In this document: one piece after another, positions 35,812-49,674 of the stretch
How positions within the stretch are numbered: position 1 is the stretch's first letter
Layout of the letters: the number at the start of each line of letters is the position of its first letter
DNA from: Pilaira anomala
Taxonomy: Eukaryota > Mucoromycota > Mucoromycetes > Mucorales > Mucoraceae
Length of the DNA stretch: 64,000 nucleotides
Reading direction: 5' to 3'
NCBI GenBank assembly: GCA_025716855.1
Contig: JAIXMQ010000074.1
Coordinates: 1-64,000, forward strand
Program-made: the position numbers and the translations under genes
Notes under the pieces: model-generated
What the model was told of the DNA's origin: nothing
Seen by the model: only the letters and a program-made list of their open reading frames with translations
Database searches by the model: none

Positions 35812-38120
35812 TTAACTTGAATATTTCCAGTTGTTTGCCAACTTTGATAATACATTTGAGAATGATGGCCATCTATCAACTGCATTTGATAAATTCAATG
35901 TTTCAGGATCAACCGAGTGAACCTAAAATATAAATTAATATCTATTTTTAAGGGCCATATATATTTTTTTACTTACGATTAATTGACTTCTACTTGCTTG
36001 TTTATCTTGTTGTTCAATGCGGTTTACTCCTACAAGGTTATTATCGGTCATATATAACCTTTTATTTACAAATGTAATATCGGAAAGTATCATCTTTTCA
36101 TTATTAATTGAATAATCTCTAGGTGCTTTTAATTCGTTATAGCTAAAATATGGTACATAAGTATCATTTGCCATTATTTATCATCACTATATCAAAACGT
36201 ACCTTAGCATTTTACACTGTTCAGTTAATTCTTGCTGATCTAAATAGTTTGTGTATTGATTTGCTAATAAACGAATATCAACGTTACTATTATAAATAGA
36301 TATTAATACCTAACTAAATTTTAATATACATTTAACTAAATTACCCGTAGACACCCAAGACATCAATGATGGATTGTTTCTTTATACCAATTGTATGTTT
36401 CAATACTATTCTACCATCTTCACTTATATCAAATTCAACATGAAGTTTCTTTAAATCCATGTCTTTATCATTTGCATTCAATAAAGCTTCTTGATTGATA
36501 TAACTTATTTGAACTGATCTTTGATGAAGTTTATCACCAAATGTTATAGGTGTAAAAGGTAAAGTCAATTGACGAGGAGGCATACTATTTTAATCCATTT
36601 TTCAATTAGTTTCAATTTTTTTTTTTTTTATATATATATAATATAATATAATTCCTACTTACGCATTAAAGAATAGTGTTCTATTTTTATAAAGATCCGA
36701 GATTTGTGTCGTACTGCTTGTATTATTCACATTATTAAATAAAAGATGACCGAATCTGGCTTCCATTGATATATCATCCAATCCTTTTTCAAAGGGTTCT
36801 AATAATAAATCCTTTACATCTTGTATACTCTCAATTCTGTCGTTTTTTTTTTTTTTATTATTATTATTTAGTATATACTAAATTATACATATAAATATTA
36901 CTTACACTTGTTCATTATCCATCAACTTGAATTTATCATCATGTTTATTGGTTTCTAATCTATTCCAATTTAACTTTCTATCATAAAATGTCATTGAAGT
37001 TTGGTCGTGAAATGGTAATGCTGTATATTCTGCGTTTGTATGTGTAATTATGTGATCGCTTTCGTTCTTTGTATTCACCTAAATAATAATAAAACTTGTT
37101 AGTACGAAACATGTTTATAACTTGAATTTATTACCTCATTTAATATGATGTTCAATAAACGCTTTGCATTCTCCATTGCAACATCAGATACACTTGCGAA
37201 ACAAAACTAAAAATGAATTGTTGGTTTGAGTTTCGTTTTACATGTATATATATATATATATATATATCCTTCACACACACACACACACACTCTCTCTCTC
37301 TCTCTCTCACCTTATCATTATCTAATGTAATAAAAGTTCCTACAGCTTTCGAAATATCAATTAAGTTATTCTCAATTTGTGCTTTTAAATCTGGATTCTC
37401 TTTCATGCTAGGAGGAATATCTACGGTATCTTCTTTAATATCCAAATGTGTCAAAATTTCTTTTTTTGCTTTTACAACTGAAGCAGAAGGTCCCTCAACA
37501 ATATATTCGTTTGAATTAACATCAATTGTTACTTTAACTTGATTCTTTTGTTCGATATGTCGAATGGTACTACCATTATCTCCAATAATGAAGAACAATT
37601 GTTGACGGGAAGCAGGAAAACTCTGTTTTACAATATCCAATAATCTCATTCTTTCCGCTTCCTTGATTTGTTCACGAGTCTTGATACCCCAATGCTTTTC
37701 AATAATAGAACTGACTAATTGAGCCTTCTTAAGGCCTTTTCTAACTAAGTTGTGAGCGAGTACGATCGTACTTAACTGATCGACTGTATATGCATTGGTT
37801 AATTGGGTATGTAACTTCTCCATACTCTTTTTGGAAATAATGTCTCTTCTAGGCTTAAATTTTTCAACTGATTCAAGCAAGATCGTACGGGGATCAATCT
37901 GATCAGGTTCGGAATCGATCAAAGGCTTTTCGAATTCGGCAAGAATATCTTCAACTCGTTGCTTAGAGAAAAGAGGTTTTTCTTCTTCTTCTTCTTCTTC
38001 TTCTCCTTCCTTTTTTTCGTTTAAAATGAGTTTAGAAACTGAAAAGCATCGTCGAGAGCTGACCAAAACAGTGGGTTTAATACAAATCTTGAACAAGTTT
38101 CTTTTTAATATATTTGACAT
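35812..38120 (-). CDS. Sls1-like mitochondrial expression factor (KH-like domain)
   Basis: Exons (minus): 37311-38120, 37135-37206, 36906-37078, 36663-36836, 36345-36584, 36203-36286, 35977-36142 and 35812-35922; 609 residues, all phases agree. The N-terminus (MSNILKRNLFKICIKPTVLV) is a mitochondrial presequence. After a Glu tract, residues about 100-170 are helical and contain a SAP-like repeat (LVRKGLKKAQLVSSIIEKHW). Residues about 180-235 form a KH fold (LFFIIGDNGSTIRHIEQKNQ). This order matches the Sls1 family, an inner-membrane protein linking mitochondrial transcription and translation for respiratory-chain subunits. The C-terminal half is conserved-looking but without motifs I know. 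Its first intron holds a compound AT/CA/CT microsatellite. It is divergent from the proteasome gene. Confidence 0.7.
37244..37309. repeat. Compound (AT)/(CA)/(CT) microsatellite in an Sls1-like intron
   Basis: AT repeats, then about ten CA and ten CT units, running into the GTGAGA splice donor of the intron on the minus strand. Length changes could touch the donor site. Confidence 0.9.
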
Positions 38121-39575
38121 GTTGGACAATAAGTAAGTGTAAAAAAAAGAAAAAAAAAAAAAAAGAAAAGAAAAAAAAAAGCCAGGGTATACTGATTTTA
38201 AAAAATTGGGGGGAGGAGACCCAATGTTTGACGTTTTTTCTTGTGAATGCTCTCATTACCAAACTTTGTCGTTATCAGTAATAAAGCGTAAAGAAATATC
38301 AAGCATAAAAATGTCATCAGGTGTCATTAAATTTGTAAAAGTATCATGTGAGAGCGTTATGTCCAAGTAACTTGTAGTAAATAAGTGGGAACAATAACTA
38401 AAAACATTTGTGCATAATAAAAATTGAGTGTATAGTTATCTAAGCATAGCTTTCTCTCATAAGTCTAAAAAATCATTGCTTTTCAGAGCTAGGAAGCAAT
38501 AAAGTTGATGGTAAGGGAGGAGATACAAGCACCATAAAAATTAATACACACGCCGCCTCACACTATTTAATTAAGCAACAGATTAAGAAGACATAGTCAA
38601 GGAGAGTTCATTCTTTTTTTTTTTGGGGAGGGAGGGGGGAGGGATATAATAACATACAAACGTAAACGTATAACAAAAGACTAGGAAGAAAAGAGCATCA
38701 TTAATCTACTAGGTTCTTTTAGTACATCACCTACTTATCCAGCGAGTGTCTCGAAGTATGTTTGAGATTATTAAAAATTCTCCTGTCTTTGAAATTCGAA
38801 GGTAATTTACCACTATCGTTGCCTAGAGCAACAAATCATTGCTGTCGATGCTGTTGCTGTTGCTGTGGATATACCACGCCGGCTGCATCTCTACCGTCAC
38901 CATCAGTGTATAGATACAGTATATACCAAACTAAGAATATGTAGAAGCAGAGTATAAGAAAGCCAACCATTAAAAAAAAGGGCTCCAACCCATTTTTTTT
39001 TTTTTTGTTTAAATGTCACTGGTTCATGTATTTGGAAAATCAAAATATAGTTACTTTTCTCTGTTTACCTGTAGCTATACATTACACCTGATTAAATTCA
39101 ATAAAATGTTAAAAAGCATATCAAAGGAATGAAGAAGCAGATTATCTAAACATAAAGCAAGGAGCTAATTATTAATTCATTCTTTTGTATAGCAATTATC
39201 TTTGTATACAATTGTTTTCAAATTGATATCTTAGATCATGTGCCTAGTGATAAGTATACTGTCTTTTATATCAAAGTTACAATCTGGAAATTAAAGCCTC
39301 AAGTTAAAAAATAACTACGGAAATCATTAATAATCGTAGAACAATTTTAAAATGATAAGTCAAGTGGAATAATACGTATACGTTTTTACATAAAACGTTT
39401 TACCAGCAGACTCCGATGATTCACTCTGTGCGGACTTGTGATGACGTTGAGCTTGGATGGACGCGTATTTGTCTTAATCCCATAATTTTAAATACTTTGT
39501 CCTTTTTTTTTTTCTCTCTCTCTCTCTTTTTTTTTTTTAAAGAACAAAAAACCCCCCCCCCCAAACTAATACAAC
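38121..39575. promoter_or_regulatory. Divergent intergenic region (Sls1-like / proteasome alpha4)
   Basis: 1.45 kb with no supported gene. It contains purine runs near 38150-38180, a guanine-rich block at 38625-38643, AT-rich spacer and, close to the proteasome start, CT repeats and an 11-C run (39552-39562). The frame at 38762-38941 (+) is Cys-rich by chance of a CTG-rich stretch. Confidence 0.45.
38625..38643 (+). other. G-quadruplex-like motif
   Basis: Four guanine runs separated by single A bases (GGGGAGGGAGGGGGGAGGG). It lies in a divergent promoter region. Structure formation is inferred. Confidence 0.5.
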
Positions 39576-39863
39576 ATGTCTGGATACGATCGTGCTTTAA
39601 CTGTCTTTTCACCCGATGGTCATTTATTTCAAGTAGAGTATGCTTCTGAAGCTGTCAGAAAGGGTACATGTGCTGTATGTATAACAATAGAGAGAGAGAG
39701 AGAGAGAAAAGTTTAATATTAATCTTATTTTATAAAGGTTGGTGTCCGTGGACAAAACGTTGTTGTTCTCGGTGTTGAAAAGAAGTCTGTATTAAAATTA
39801 CAAGATGCTAGAACTGTTCGTAAGATTTGTATGCTTGACGATCATATTTGCATGGCCTTTGCT

Positions 39864-39905
<42 letters not shown>

Positions 39906-40692
39906 TTTATTATCAAAATATTAAAATTGATTTTTTATAGGTTTAACTGCTGATGCTCGTGTTTTAATCAATAAGGCTAGAACTGAATGTCAAAGTCATC
40001 GTTTGACTGTAGAGGATCCTGCATCCGTTGAATATATTACGCGCCATATTGCTCAAGTACAACAAGTAAGAAGAAGTTTCTATTTACAAAGGAGAGAGAG
40101 AGGATGGGTTTATTGACATGGTTTTTTTTATAAAAAATAGAAATATACCCAAAGTGGTGGTGTACGTCCTTTTGGTATTTCTACTTTAATTGTTGGTTTT
40201 GATAACAAGCAACCCAAGTTATATACAACTGAACCTTCTGGTATTTATACTGCTTGGAAGGTAAAAAAAAAAAAAAGGAGAGAGAAGAGGAATAATTAAT
40301 GCAATAAAAGAGAAACTTACTGATTCTATTTTAGGCCAATGCTATTGGTAGAAGTTCCAAGACTGTTCGTGAATTTTTAGAAAAGAATTACAATGATGAA
40401 ATGAATGAGAATGAAACTATCAAGTTAGCCATCAAGTCTTTATTGGAAGTTGTTCAAACTGGTGCTAAAAATATTGAAATTGCTGTCATGACTTCTGATA
40501 GTACTGTCAAGGTAAAAGCTTAAAATATAGAATTTATAATCAAAAAGGACATTACATTGATTTGTATATATATATATATAATAGCGCTTAGAACAAGAAG
40601 AAGTTGAAAGTGTTGTTGCTGAGATTGAGAAGGAAAAGGAGGAAGAAGCTGAAAAGAAGAAGAAGCCTTCTGTTGCATCAGGAAGCAGTTAA
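39576..40692 (+). CDS. PRE6: 20S proteasome subunit alpha4 (PSMA7/Pre6)
   Basis: Exons 39576-39674, 39738-39864, 39941-40065, 40141-40260, 40335-40511 and 40585-40692; 251 residues. It begins [20 protein letters not shown] with the alpha-subunit N-terminal gate helix and follows the alpha4 type closely: [99 protein letters not shown]. The C-terminus is a Glu/Lys-rich helix with [10 protein letters not shown], typical of this subunit. Structural, non-catalytic ring subunit of the core particle. One intron carries a poly-A of about 37 nt. Confidence 0.97.
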
Positions 40693-41007
40693 ATCATTAG
40701 TTGTAAAAGAAAGGGTTATTCCTGCAAAATAATAATAATAAAAATTAAAAAAAAAACGATAAAAATCACATTTATCTTTATGTGTGTGCCTGTGTACCTG
40801 TTTGTAATGCACGCGTCTGTGTGTGTGTGTGTCTCGCGCGTAAAAAAAAAAAAAAAAAAAAAAAAAGGTCAAAACTCAGCACTATTTTTTTTTTTTTTTT
40901 TTTTTTTTTCAACAGTCCAGGAATATTTTATTGCCACATAACATTTTTATTTACTCTTTTGTGTTCTTTTTTTTTTTTTTTTTATTTGTTGCATTAAGAA
41001 AATCATA
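40693..41007. other. Intergenic spacer
   Basis: 315 bp with TG repeats near 40780-40830, then poly-A (about 40843-40866) and poly-T runs up to the Dbf4 start. No gene seen. Confidence 0.55.
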
Positions 41008-42982
41008 ATGTCTTTTGGAAAGAACCAACTCTCTAATATAACGAACAACAATTTGATCAGTAATGCTAATAAAATCTTTAGAAAGAACGATGGACAACAT
41101 GCACGTTCAGCTGCACGTGAGTTAGAGCTTCAGCAAAAGTTAAAACTTCAAACTGGTTTAAAAGAAAAAGAAAATAACAATAATACTACAGAAGATACTC
41201 AAAAACATCTAACACAAGTTCATTTAACGGATGCTGAACTTAGTGCAAAAAAGAAAGAATTTACCCAATGTGTATTTTATTTGGATAACTTGGAAGCAAC
41301 TACAAAAGCTAGTATTGAAAGAGCCATTGTATTATTAGGCGCTGTAAGTTTTTTTTTTTCTTTTTTTCTTCTTCCTTTGTCTTTTTATATATGTATATTA
41401 AATATACTTTTCACATTCTAGTCTCAAGAACAATTCTTTTCAAGGAAATGCACTCATCTTATTACAACTAAAATTATACCTCCTCAAGAAAATATGTTAC
41501 GAACTTATAGTGATACAAGGTAAAGCTTTAATTAATTTCCTTGAATACATGTATATATATTAACGAAACTATTTTCATAGTAAACAAAAATATAAAAAGG
41601 TACTTTGACAACAAAACAACTCAAAAAAAAAAAAAAAAAAAAAAATTGTATTAAAAAATTAAATCATTTGATTTATATATAGGCATTAACAGAGTTTAAG
41701 CCAAGAGATTCAATTGTTGAAAATGCATTATCTTGGGGAATTGTTTTATGGAGTGCAGATGGTAAGACAGAAACAAGAATATATATATATATATATACAT
41801 ATATTTAATTCACTCTATCTCTAGTCATGTTAAAAACTGTAAGCTACTTTCTCAAAGCAACAAGTTATGGCAAGAATAAACAGTCAGGCAAGAAGGGATT
41901 AGGCAAAGTATTACAAGAAGAAAAACTCTTTGGACCCTCAACAGGAGTAAATAATGAAACACATTCAAAGCGACCACATTATGTACCTTTTACGGGATAT
42001 TTTCTTTCAGTTGAAGATGCTACCCAAATCCATCGACCTATCGTTTCTAAACAATACACTGAACATTTATTTACAAAGAAGCCAAGTGATTATCCTTGGC
42101 CATTTCTTAAACCAACACCGAATAGTAGATCACCATTTGGTAAAAGAGCTCCACCTGCTAAAAAAGATCTACCTCCACCTCCACCTCCATCACCTAATAT
42201 TACAAATGCTTCTATTCAAATCACAACTCCTCCTGCTACACCAACGAAAAGCACAACTCTTTCTACACAGACACCAAAGCCAACACAGCCATCAGCAACA
42301 GCAGCAACAGCAACAGCAGCAGCAGCACAGCCGCCCAATCATATAGATTCTCAGCTTAGTTTACGTGCATCTGGATATCAACAATCTTGTATCAATACCA
42401 CACGATCTGTATCTGTATTACCAAATGAAAAAAGATTACCACCAGGTGAAAGTGTAAATAGATTAGATAAACGTATGGTTGAAAATATTACTCAAAATGA
42501 ACATCAAAAATTATGTAAACAAGTTGTGAAAGAACAAGAAAATCGTGCACGTAAAGAAAAAGAAAAGAAGAAAGAGTTACGTTATTGTGAGAACTGTAAT
42601 CGTCAATTCGAAAAGCTAGAAGAGGTAAATATATAAATATATATCTATTGTAATTTTATTCTAACCATAATACGTACAGCATATGAAAGATAAAACACAT
42701 CAAACATTTATTCGAGATCAAAATAACTTTAAAGTGCTCGATGCTTTATTAGAAAAGATACATCGACCTTATAAAGAACCATTACCCGATAATTGGAAGA
42801 ATCTAATTGATCCAAAAATAGATGGAAAGAATGTGAAATTTGTATCTGATGTCAAAAGACCTCGTATTGATGATTTAGTAGAAACACCAAACAAACTTGA
42901 TTCACTAAATATGTTGAAAAAACAGGCTACTCATCCAGTACAAGAATTAGGCTGGGATCAATATAGTCACGTATTCCATTAA
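41008..42982 (+). CDS. DBF4: Dbf4/Dfp1-type regulatory subunit of Cdc7 kinase
   Basis: Exons 41008-41343, 41422-41519, 41581-41599 (19 nt), 41683-41761, 41825-42624 and 42680-42982; 544 residues in frame. Residues about 83-180 form the N-motif/BRCT-like region (FTQCVFYLDNLEATTKASIE, FFSRKCTHLITTK, NALSWGIVLWSADVML). The middle has the M-motif-like RPHYVPFTGYFLSVEDATQ followed by a Pro-rich and Thr/Ala-rich linker. The C-motif is a DBF-type zinc finger: C432-x2-C435-x9-H445-x5-H451 in YCENCNRQFEKLEEHMKDKT. Dbf4 activates Cdc7 to phosphorylate Mcm2-7 at replication origins. Tandem with the roadblock gene 143 bp downstream. Confidence 0.95.
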
Positions 42983-43004
42983 AGGCATATAAAAAAAAAG
43001 AAAG

Positions 43005-43038
<34 letters not shown>

Positions 43039-43125
43039 AAAAAAAATATATAAGAAAAAAAAAAAAAAAAAAAAAAAGAAAAAATATCTTTTTTTGTTTT
43101 AAATAATATAATATAATAAAACAAT
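42983..43125. repeat. Purine (A/G) tract between Dbf4 and roadblock genes
   Basis: Almost pure A with scattered G from 42990 to about 43085; contains the Dbf4 3' end and the roadblock leader. No gene. Confidence 0.6.
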
Positions 43126-43608
43126 ATGGTAATATTGGATTTTCAATATACATTTCTCTGTTCTCATTTCAACCTTTAGACTATTGATGTAGATGAAACC
43201 TTGAAACGTATTTCAGCTAGAAAAGGTGTAAAAGCTGTAGTTATCTTAAACAATGAAGGACAAGCTATTCGGTCTACTTTAGATCAAGACATGACTAAAA
43301 AATATGGTCAATTGATTTCTTCTCTTGTAGAACAAACGCGTACTACAGTTGCAACTTTAGATGATCAAGTAAAGAACTTGTTTAAAGCAATGTTTTTCTA
43401 AAAAAAAAAAAAAAAAACTAAACTTTTTTATAATAGAATGAATTAACTTTCTTAAGAGTAAGAACCAAGAAACATGAAATCATGATTGCACCAGGTAAAA
43501 AAAAAAAAAGAATTCATTATTATTATTACTAACATTAACCTTAAAACTTTAGATCACGAGTATTTATTAATTGTAGTTCAAAACCCTACCGAAGTTATGC
43601 AGCAATAA
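43126..43608 (+). CDS. Dynein light chain roadblock/LC7
   Basis: Exons 43126-43128 (the start codon alone), 43180-43368, 43437-43494 and 43553-43608; 101 residues, the normal size. The sequence MTIDVDETLKRISARKGVKA, VVILNNEGQAIRSTLDQDM, NELTFLRVRTKKHEIMIAP and HEYLLIVVQNPTEVMQQ follows DYNLRB closely, including the DPQNDLTFLR-like turn and NPTE end. It dimerises and binds the dynein intermediate chain for cargo attachment. The first exon must be only ATG: upstream of exon 2 the frame is closed, and ATG-GTAAT provides the donor. Its last 14 bases overlap the 3' end of the TFIIIA gene on the other strand. Confidence 0.95.
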
Positions 43609-44025
43609 ATTTTTGACTTTCTTCAAACGACTTTACATCCTCTTTATGATTTTTTCCTTGTAAATGACGACGTAATAAATGAGAATTTGTAAACTTGAAT
43701 TGACAAGTAGGGAAAGGACATTCCAATTTTTCCTTTTCTGTATAATGATTAAATCCGGTCAATTGTTCCATGATTGATTTTTTAGGTTTAGGCGAAGCTG
43801 GTTTAGATTTCTTATATGTCTCAAAAGTTAGAAGGAAGGATTAAAATAATAATAAAAAACTTACTGGTGTGTGGGATCCTCGATGTCTTTCAAGCATTGA
43901 TTTATAAGGAAATCCTTTACTACATATTTCACACTTGAATCGGGTATCTTGTTCATGTACTAATGCTACATGCATTTCCAAGCTTCGTTTCTAATCAATA
44001 AATATTAATTACCCTGAAACATCCC

Positions 44026-44061
<36 letters not shown>

Positions 44062-44940
44062 GTTTGAAGCACGGATTTACATCCAGGCCAATTGCAGGGT
44101 ATATCTTCTTGTTTCATATGTTTCTCTTTAATATGTTGCTTTAAATTAAAAGCTTTACTATATACTTTCTCACATAAAGTACATTGAATGGGATGATCTG
44201 TCTGTACATGTTTTCTCAACTCTGTCCATTTACTAAATGCCTTTTGACATGAAGTACAACTATAGGTAACAGGATCTAATAACAAGAATTAATTTTAATA
44301 TCCGACTTTTTTTTTTTTTTTTTTTTTAAACTTACTCTCATGCACTCGATCTTGATGTTTTTCTAAAGCAGGTAAAGAATCAAATTTACTTTGACATGCT
44401 TCACATGTATGTGTTCTTTTTTCATGAGAAGCTCTATGCCAACGTAATTGAAACCTTTTCGAGAATTCTGCATTACATCCGGGAAAGTCACACTTTTTTT
44501 TTTTTTTTTTTTTATGTAAGCAAAAACTGGGTCCATGATAATGATGTGTTATTTACCTTAATTGGTGAAGTATGGTTCTTTTCGTGACGAAGTAAATGTT
44601 GTTTAGTATTGAAAGAAGCAGAACAATCTTTTACAGAACAATGAAAGTCTTTTATATTCGAATGAGTTCGTTCATGAACTGCCAAGTGACTCGATCGAAA
44701 GTACGCTTTGTCACAACCCTCATGTTTACAATGAAAAGGTCGCTACAGTTATATATATAAAAAAAAAAGTAAGGAATCAATCGATCTCGAACAATTTTTT
44801 TTTTGTTTTGTTTTTTTTTCTTTATCTACCTCGCCTGTGTGTGTTCTTTCGTGTTCAGATAATTTGCTGATTTTTTTATATGTTTTCTCACAATATTGAC
44901 AACTATATTCGACTTTTCGACGTTTACTTGTTTCTGACAT
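43595..44940 (-). CDS. Transcription factor IIIA (C2H2 zinc fingers)
   Basis: Exons (minus): 44830-44940, 44557-44742, 44336-44492, 44061-44275, 43865-43990 and 43595-43819; 339 residues. There are at least nine C2H2 fingers in a row: YSCQYCEKTYKKISKLSEHE, FHCKHEGCDKAYFRSSHLAV, FHCSVKDCSASFNTKQHL, CDFPGCNAEFSKRFQLRWH, HTCEACQSKFDSLPALEKH, YSCTSCQKAFSKWTELRKH, IQCTLCEKVYSKAFNLKQH, IPCNWPGCKSVLQTKRSLEM, FKCEICSKGFPYKSMLERH. A further finger lies near the C-terminus (LECPFPTCQFKFTNSHLL). The finger types and CxxxxC spacings in fingers 2-4 fit TFIIIA, which binds the internal control region of 5S rRNA genes and 5S RNA. A long poly-T lies in one intron. Confidence 0.88.
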
Positions 44941-45099
44941 TGGGCTTTCAAACTGGGGAAAAAGAAAAAGAAAGACAACAAAAAAAAAAAAAAAAAAAAA
45001 AAGAAAGAAGGGATACGGTGTTTCAATTCATTATGGTTTTTTTTTTTTTTTTTTTTGTGTGAGATTTGATTAAATAAATAAATGTATATATAAAGAGGT

Positions 45100-46785
<1,686 letters not shown>

Positions 46786-47257
46786 TTAAAAAAAGATGTA
46801 CTGTTTTAGAAGGGTTTTAAAAAAAAAAAAAAGAAAGGAGGAGAGACAAAAAAAAAAAATTTTTTTTTTTTTTTTGCTGTGTATTAGTGTTTTTGTGCTG
46901 ATAGAACTACTATACATAAAGTGCCACGTCCATATTAGACAAAATGTTATAAATTAGATACCTAGCTGGTGTATTGTGTAATTTATAATTGATTGGTGGG
47001 ATAGACAGATAAAAAAAAAAAAAACCGCTTTTTTGCACTTAATTCTACACGTGCAAACATCTCAAATTGGTTGAAACCCACAGATACAAAAACGTCATTT
47101 TACTGTGTATGTTTATATACAACAAGGTTTTATTTATCTCTTTCTTTTTCTTCTTTCTTGTTTTTTTTTCCTTTTTTCTTTTTTTTTTTTCTTTTACTTT
47201 TTAAAAAAAAAATAGCAACAATACACTCATTTAACCAATAACAAAAAAAAAAAAAAA
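46786..47257. promoter_or_regulatory. Divergent promoter region (S6K-like / MyTH4-RhoGAP)
   Basis: 472 bp between two divergent start codons with poly-A and poly-T tracts at both ends. No coding frame. Confidence 0.6.
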
Positions 47258-48493
47258 ATGGCTATGGTAATAAAGGAAACTACAGTGATTACAACAGAGT
47301 CAATACCAATCTATCCAATATCGAAGCGAAACAGTAAGTCTCTTGATTTATCAATCAACACAGATAATAATTCGATACGTCATCATACAAGATCTACATC
47401 AGATGGAGGCAGTATTCATACAATGAATACAGTAACAGAAGGAACATCATTATCATCCGTATTACCAATTTCACAAAGTAACGAAACAAGTCCAACCAAT
47501 GCAAGCAGTATTTTATTTAATTTCGGACTTGGAGTTAAAAAAACAGTACCTTCAAGAAAACAAAGCTATTGTTCTTCTATAAATCAAAAGGTATAAAAAT
47601 TTATATATAGATACTAGATAAACTCCTTGAAAAAAATTAAAATATCTATATATTACTGTATAGGAGCAACCCACGCTTACAATCGCTACTACAGATATTC
47701 AAGCAAGTAATAGGTCCAGAAGAGGATCTCATTTTTCAGCATTTTCTAGTTTTACTAGAACCAGTAAATCTTCTACTAGTGGTAGTACAAATCCATTCAA
47801 AAATTTGGTTTCACGATCATCAGGTGCTTCCCCTGCAGCAAGTAGATACTCTATATCTGTCAGCGCTCCAACGAACAATCCAGGTGAGTGTTTTATTTAT
47901 TTTATTTAAAAAAAAAATATATATATATTTAAAAATATATATGTTATCTATAATAGAGGCTGCTGTTGCAATGCATCCATCAAATCAAATCGACTGTGAA
48001 CAATCCAACATTTCTCCTAATACAACTATTCGCAAGTAAGTTAATTATGTGTGTGTGTGTGTGTGTAAAAAAAAAAAAACAAAAACAAACAATTAACCAT
48101 TTTTGTTATTATTTTTTTTAGACCTGTACTACCAGTTGGTTTACAACAAGAAATTAATCGATTTGCAATTGACGGATTTGCCCATAAATACTTTTCGACT
48201 CATAAAAGAGGATTATTTCGAAGAAGAGTACCAATGAATGAAATGTTAAAATGGACAAAAGATTCTATCAAACAACCACTCATCATGTTAAATAAGGATT
48301 TATATAAAGATGCTTTAAAATGCTTTAAAATGATTCAAATGATTATGGGCGATAGAACAAGGCCTCGTCATTGGAATGAAATTGATGATTTACAAACTAT
48401 CTTGACTTGTGGTATAACAAAAGGTCAAATGCGTGATGAAATCTATGTTCAAATATGTAAACAACTTCATGATAACCCCAGCGGGTAAGTAAA

Positions 48494-48531
<38 letters not shown>

Positions 48532-49674
48532 TATTCTAATTGTCTTTTTTTTTAGGGAGAGTATTCGAAAAGGATGGGAAATATTATGCATTATCAGTGT
48601 CACTTTTCCTCCATCAAAAAATTTAGAAGATTATTTAACTCATTTTGTAATACAAAATCATCATGTTGCTGAAAATCAAGTGGATATCATGAGTCAACAC
48701 GTTTCTACTAAACTAAAGCGTGTCTGCATTCGTGGTTCAAAGGGAAAAGTATTGACTAGTGCCGAAATCTATCGTGCCAAAGTAAGTTTTTATTATTTAT
48801 ATATATATATATATATATATAGGTGATAATAATACTGTATATTTATCTTTTTTTTTTTTTTTTTTTTAGGAAGCACCATTTAAACCATCTGTCTTTGGTG
48901 AACCATTACCGTTTATTATGCAATTACAAAATCAAACAGATACAGATTTGCAAATTCCAAAAATTGTTCCATTCTTGGCTGAAACTGTAAGAGAAACAAA
49001 GGGTCAATTATCAGAAGGTATATTTCGTGTACCTGGTGATGCAGACGCTGTCACTGATTTGGTAAATTACTCTTCTAACTGCACTTTAATTATGTAACTA
49101 TTAAAATACTAAAAAACTATTTTTTCATTAGCGTGTACGAATAGAAAATGGGAATTATGATGCTACAGGTATCACAGATCCAAATGTGCCAGCATCTTTA
49201 TTAAAGTACTGGTTAAGAGATTTGGCTGACCCGATCATTACTTGTGAAAATTACGATGATTGTATTCAGTATGCTGAAGACCCAGAAAAAGCCATTGCCA
49301 TTATTAATGGTTTACCAGATACCAATAGGCGTATTGCCTTATTTACTATTAGTTTCTTACAGGTAAATATATATATATATAACTGTGTGTGCATTTCTAT
49401 GGTTTTAATTCTCCCTTTTTATATATATAAATAGGAATTCACTGATCCTGCTATTATCAAACATACCCTAATGAACGTCAATAACTTGGCTATGGTCTTT
49501 GCACCTAACTTTTTAAGGTGTCCATCTGAAAGTTTAACTACTGTATTTGAAAATTCAAAATACGAACAAGCGTTCCTGAGGACTTTAATCAATGAAATGA
49601 GTGTTAACCCTGAACAATGTTTACACAATCCCGATAGTTCTACAGTCTTTGGTATAGCGCGTTCATCCTATTGA
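47258..49674 (+). CDS. MyTH4-RhoGAP protein
   Basis: Exons 47258-47590, 47664-47883, 47957-48035, 48122-48484, 48556-48781, 48870-49061, 49132-49362 and 49435-49674; 627 residues. The first 200 residues are Ser/Thr-rich and likely disordered. Residues about 215-400 form a MyTH4 domain (FSTHKRGLFRRRVPMNEMLK, KMIQMIMGDR, LTCGITKGQMRDEIYVQICK, GWEILCIISVTFPPS). Residues about 420-610 form the RhoGAP domain: IPKIVPFLAETV, the arginine finger in EGIFRVPGDAD, LLKYWLRDLADPII, and MNVNNLAMVFAPNFLRCPSE. The combination matches the ARHGAP39/Vilse-type family, which turns off Rac/Cdc42-type GTPases. All phases agree. Confidence 0.95.

Noticed and set aside
42301..42346. Plus-strand frame 41954-42346 with a Gln-rich run inside Dbf4
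   Set aside because: Alternative frame of the CAG/CAA-rich linker; the zinc-finger frame is the real one.
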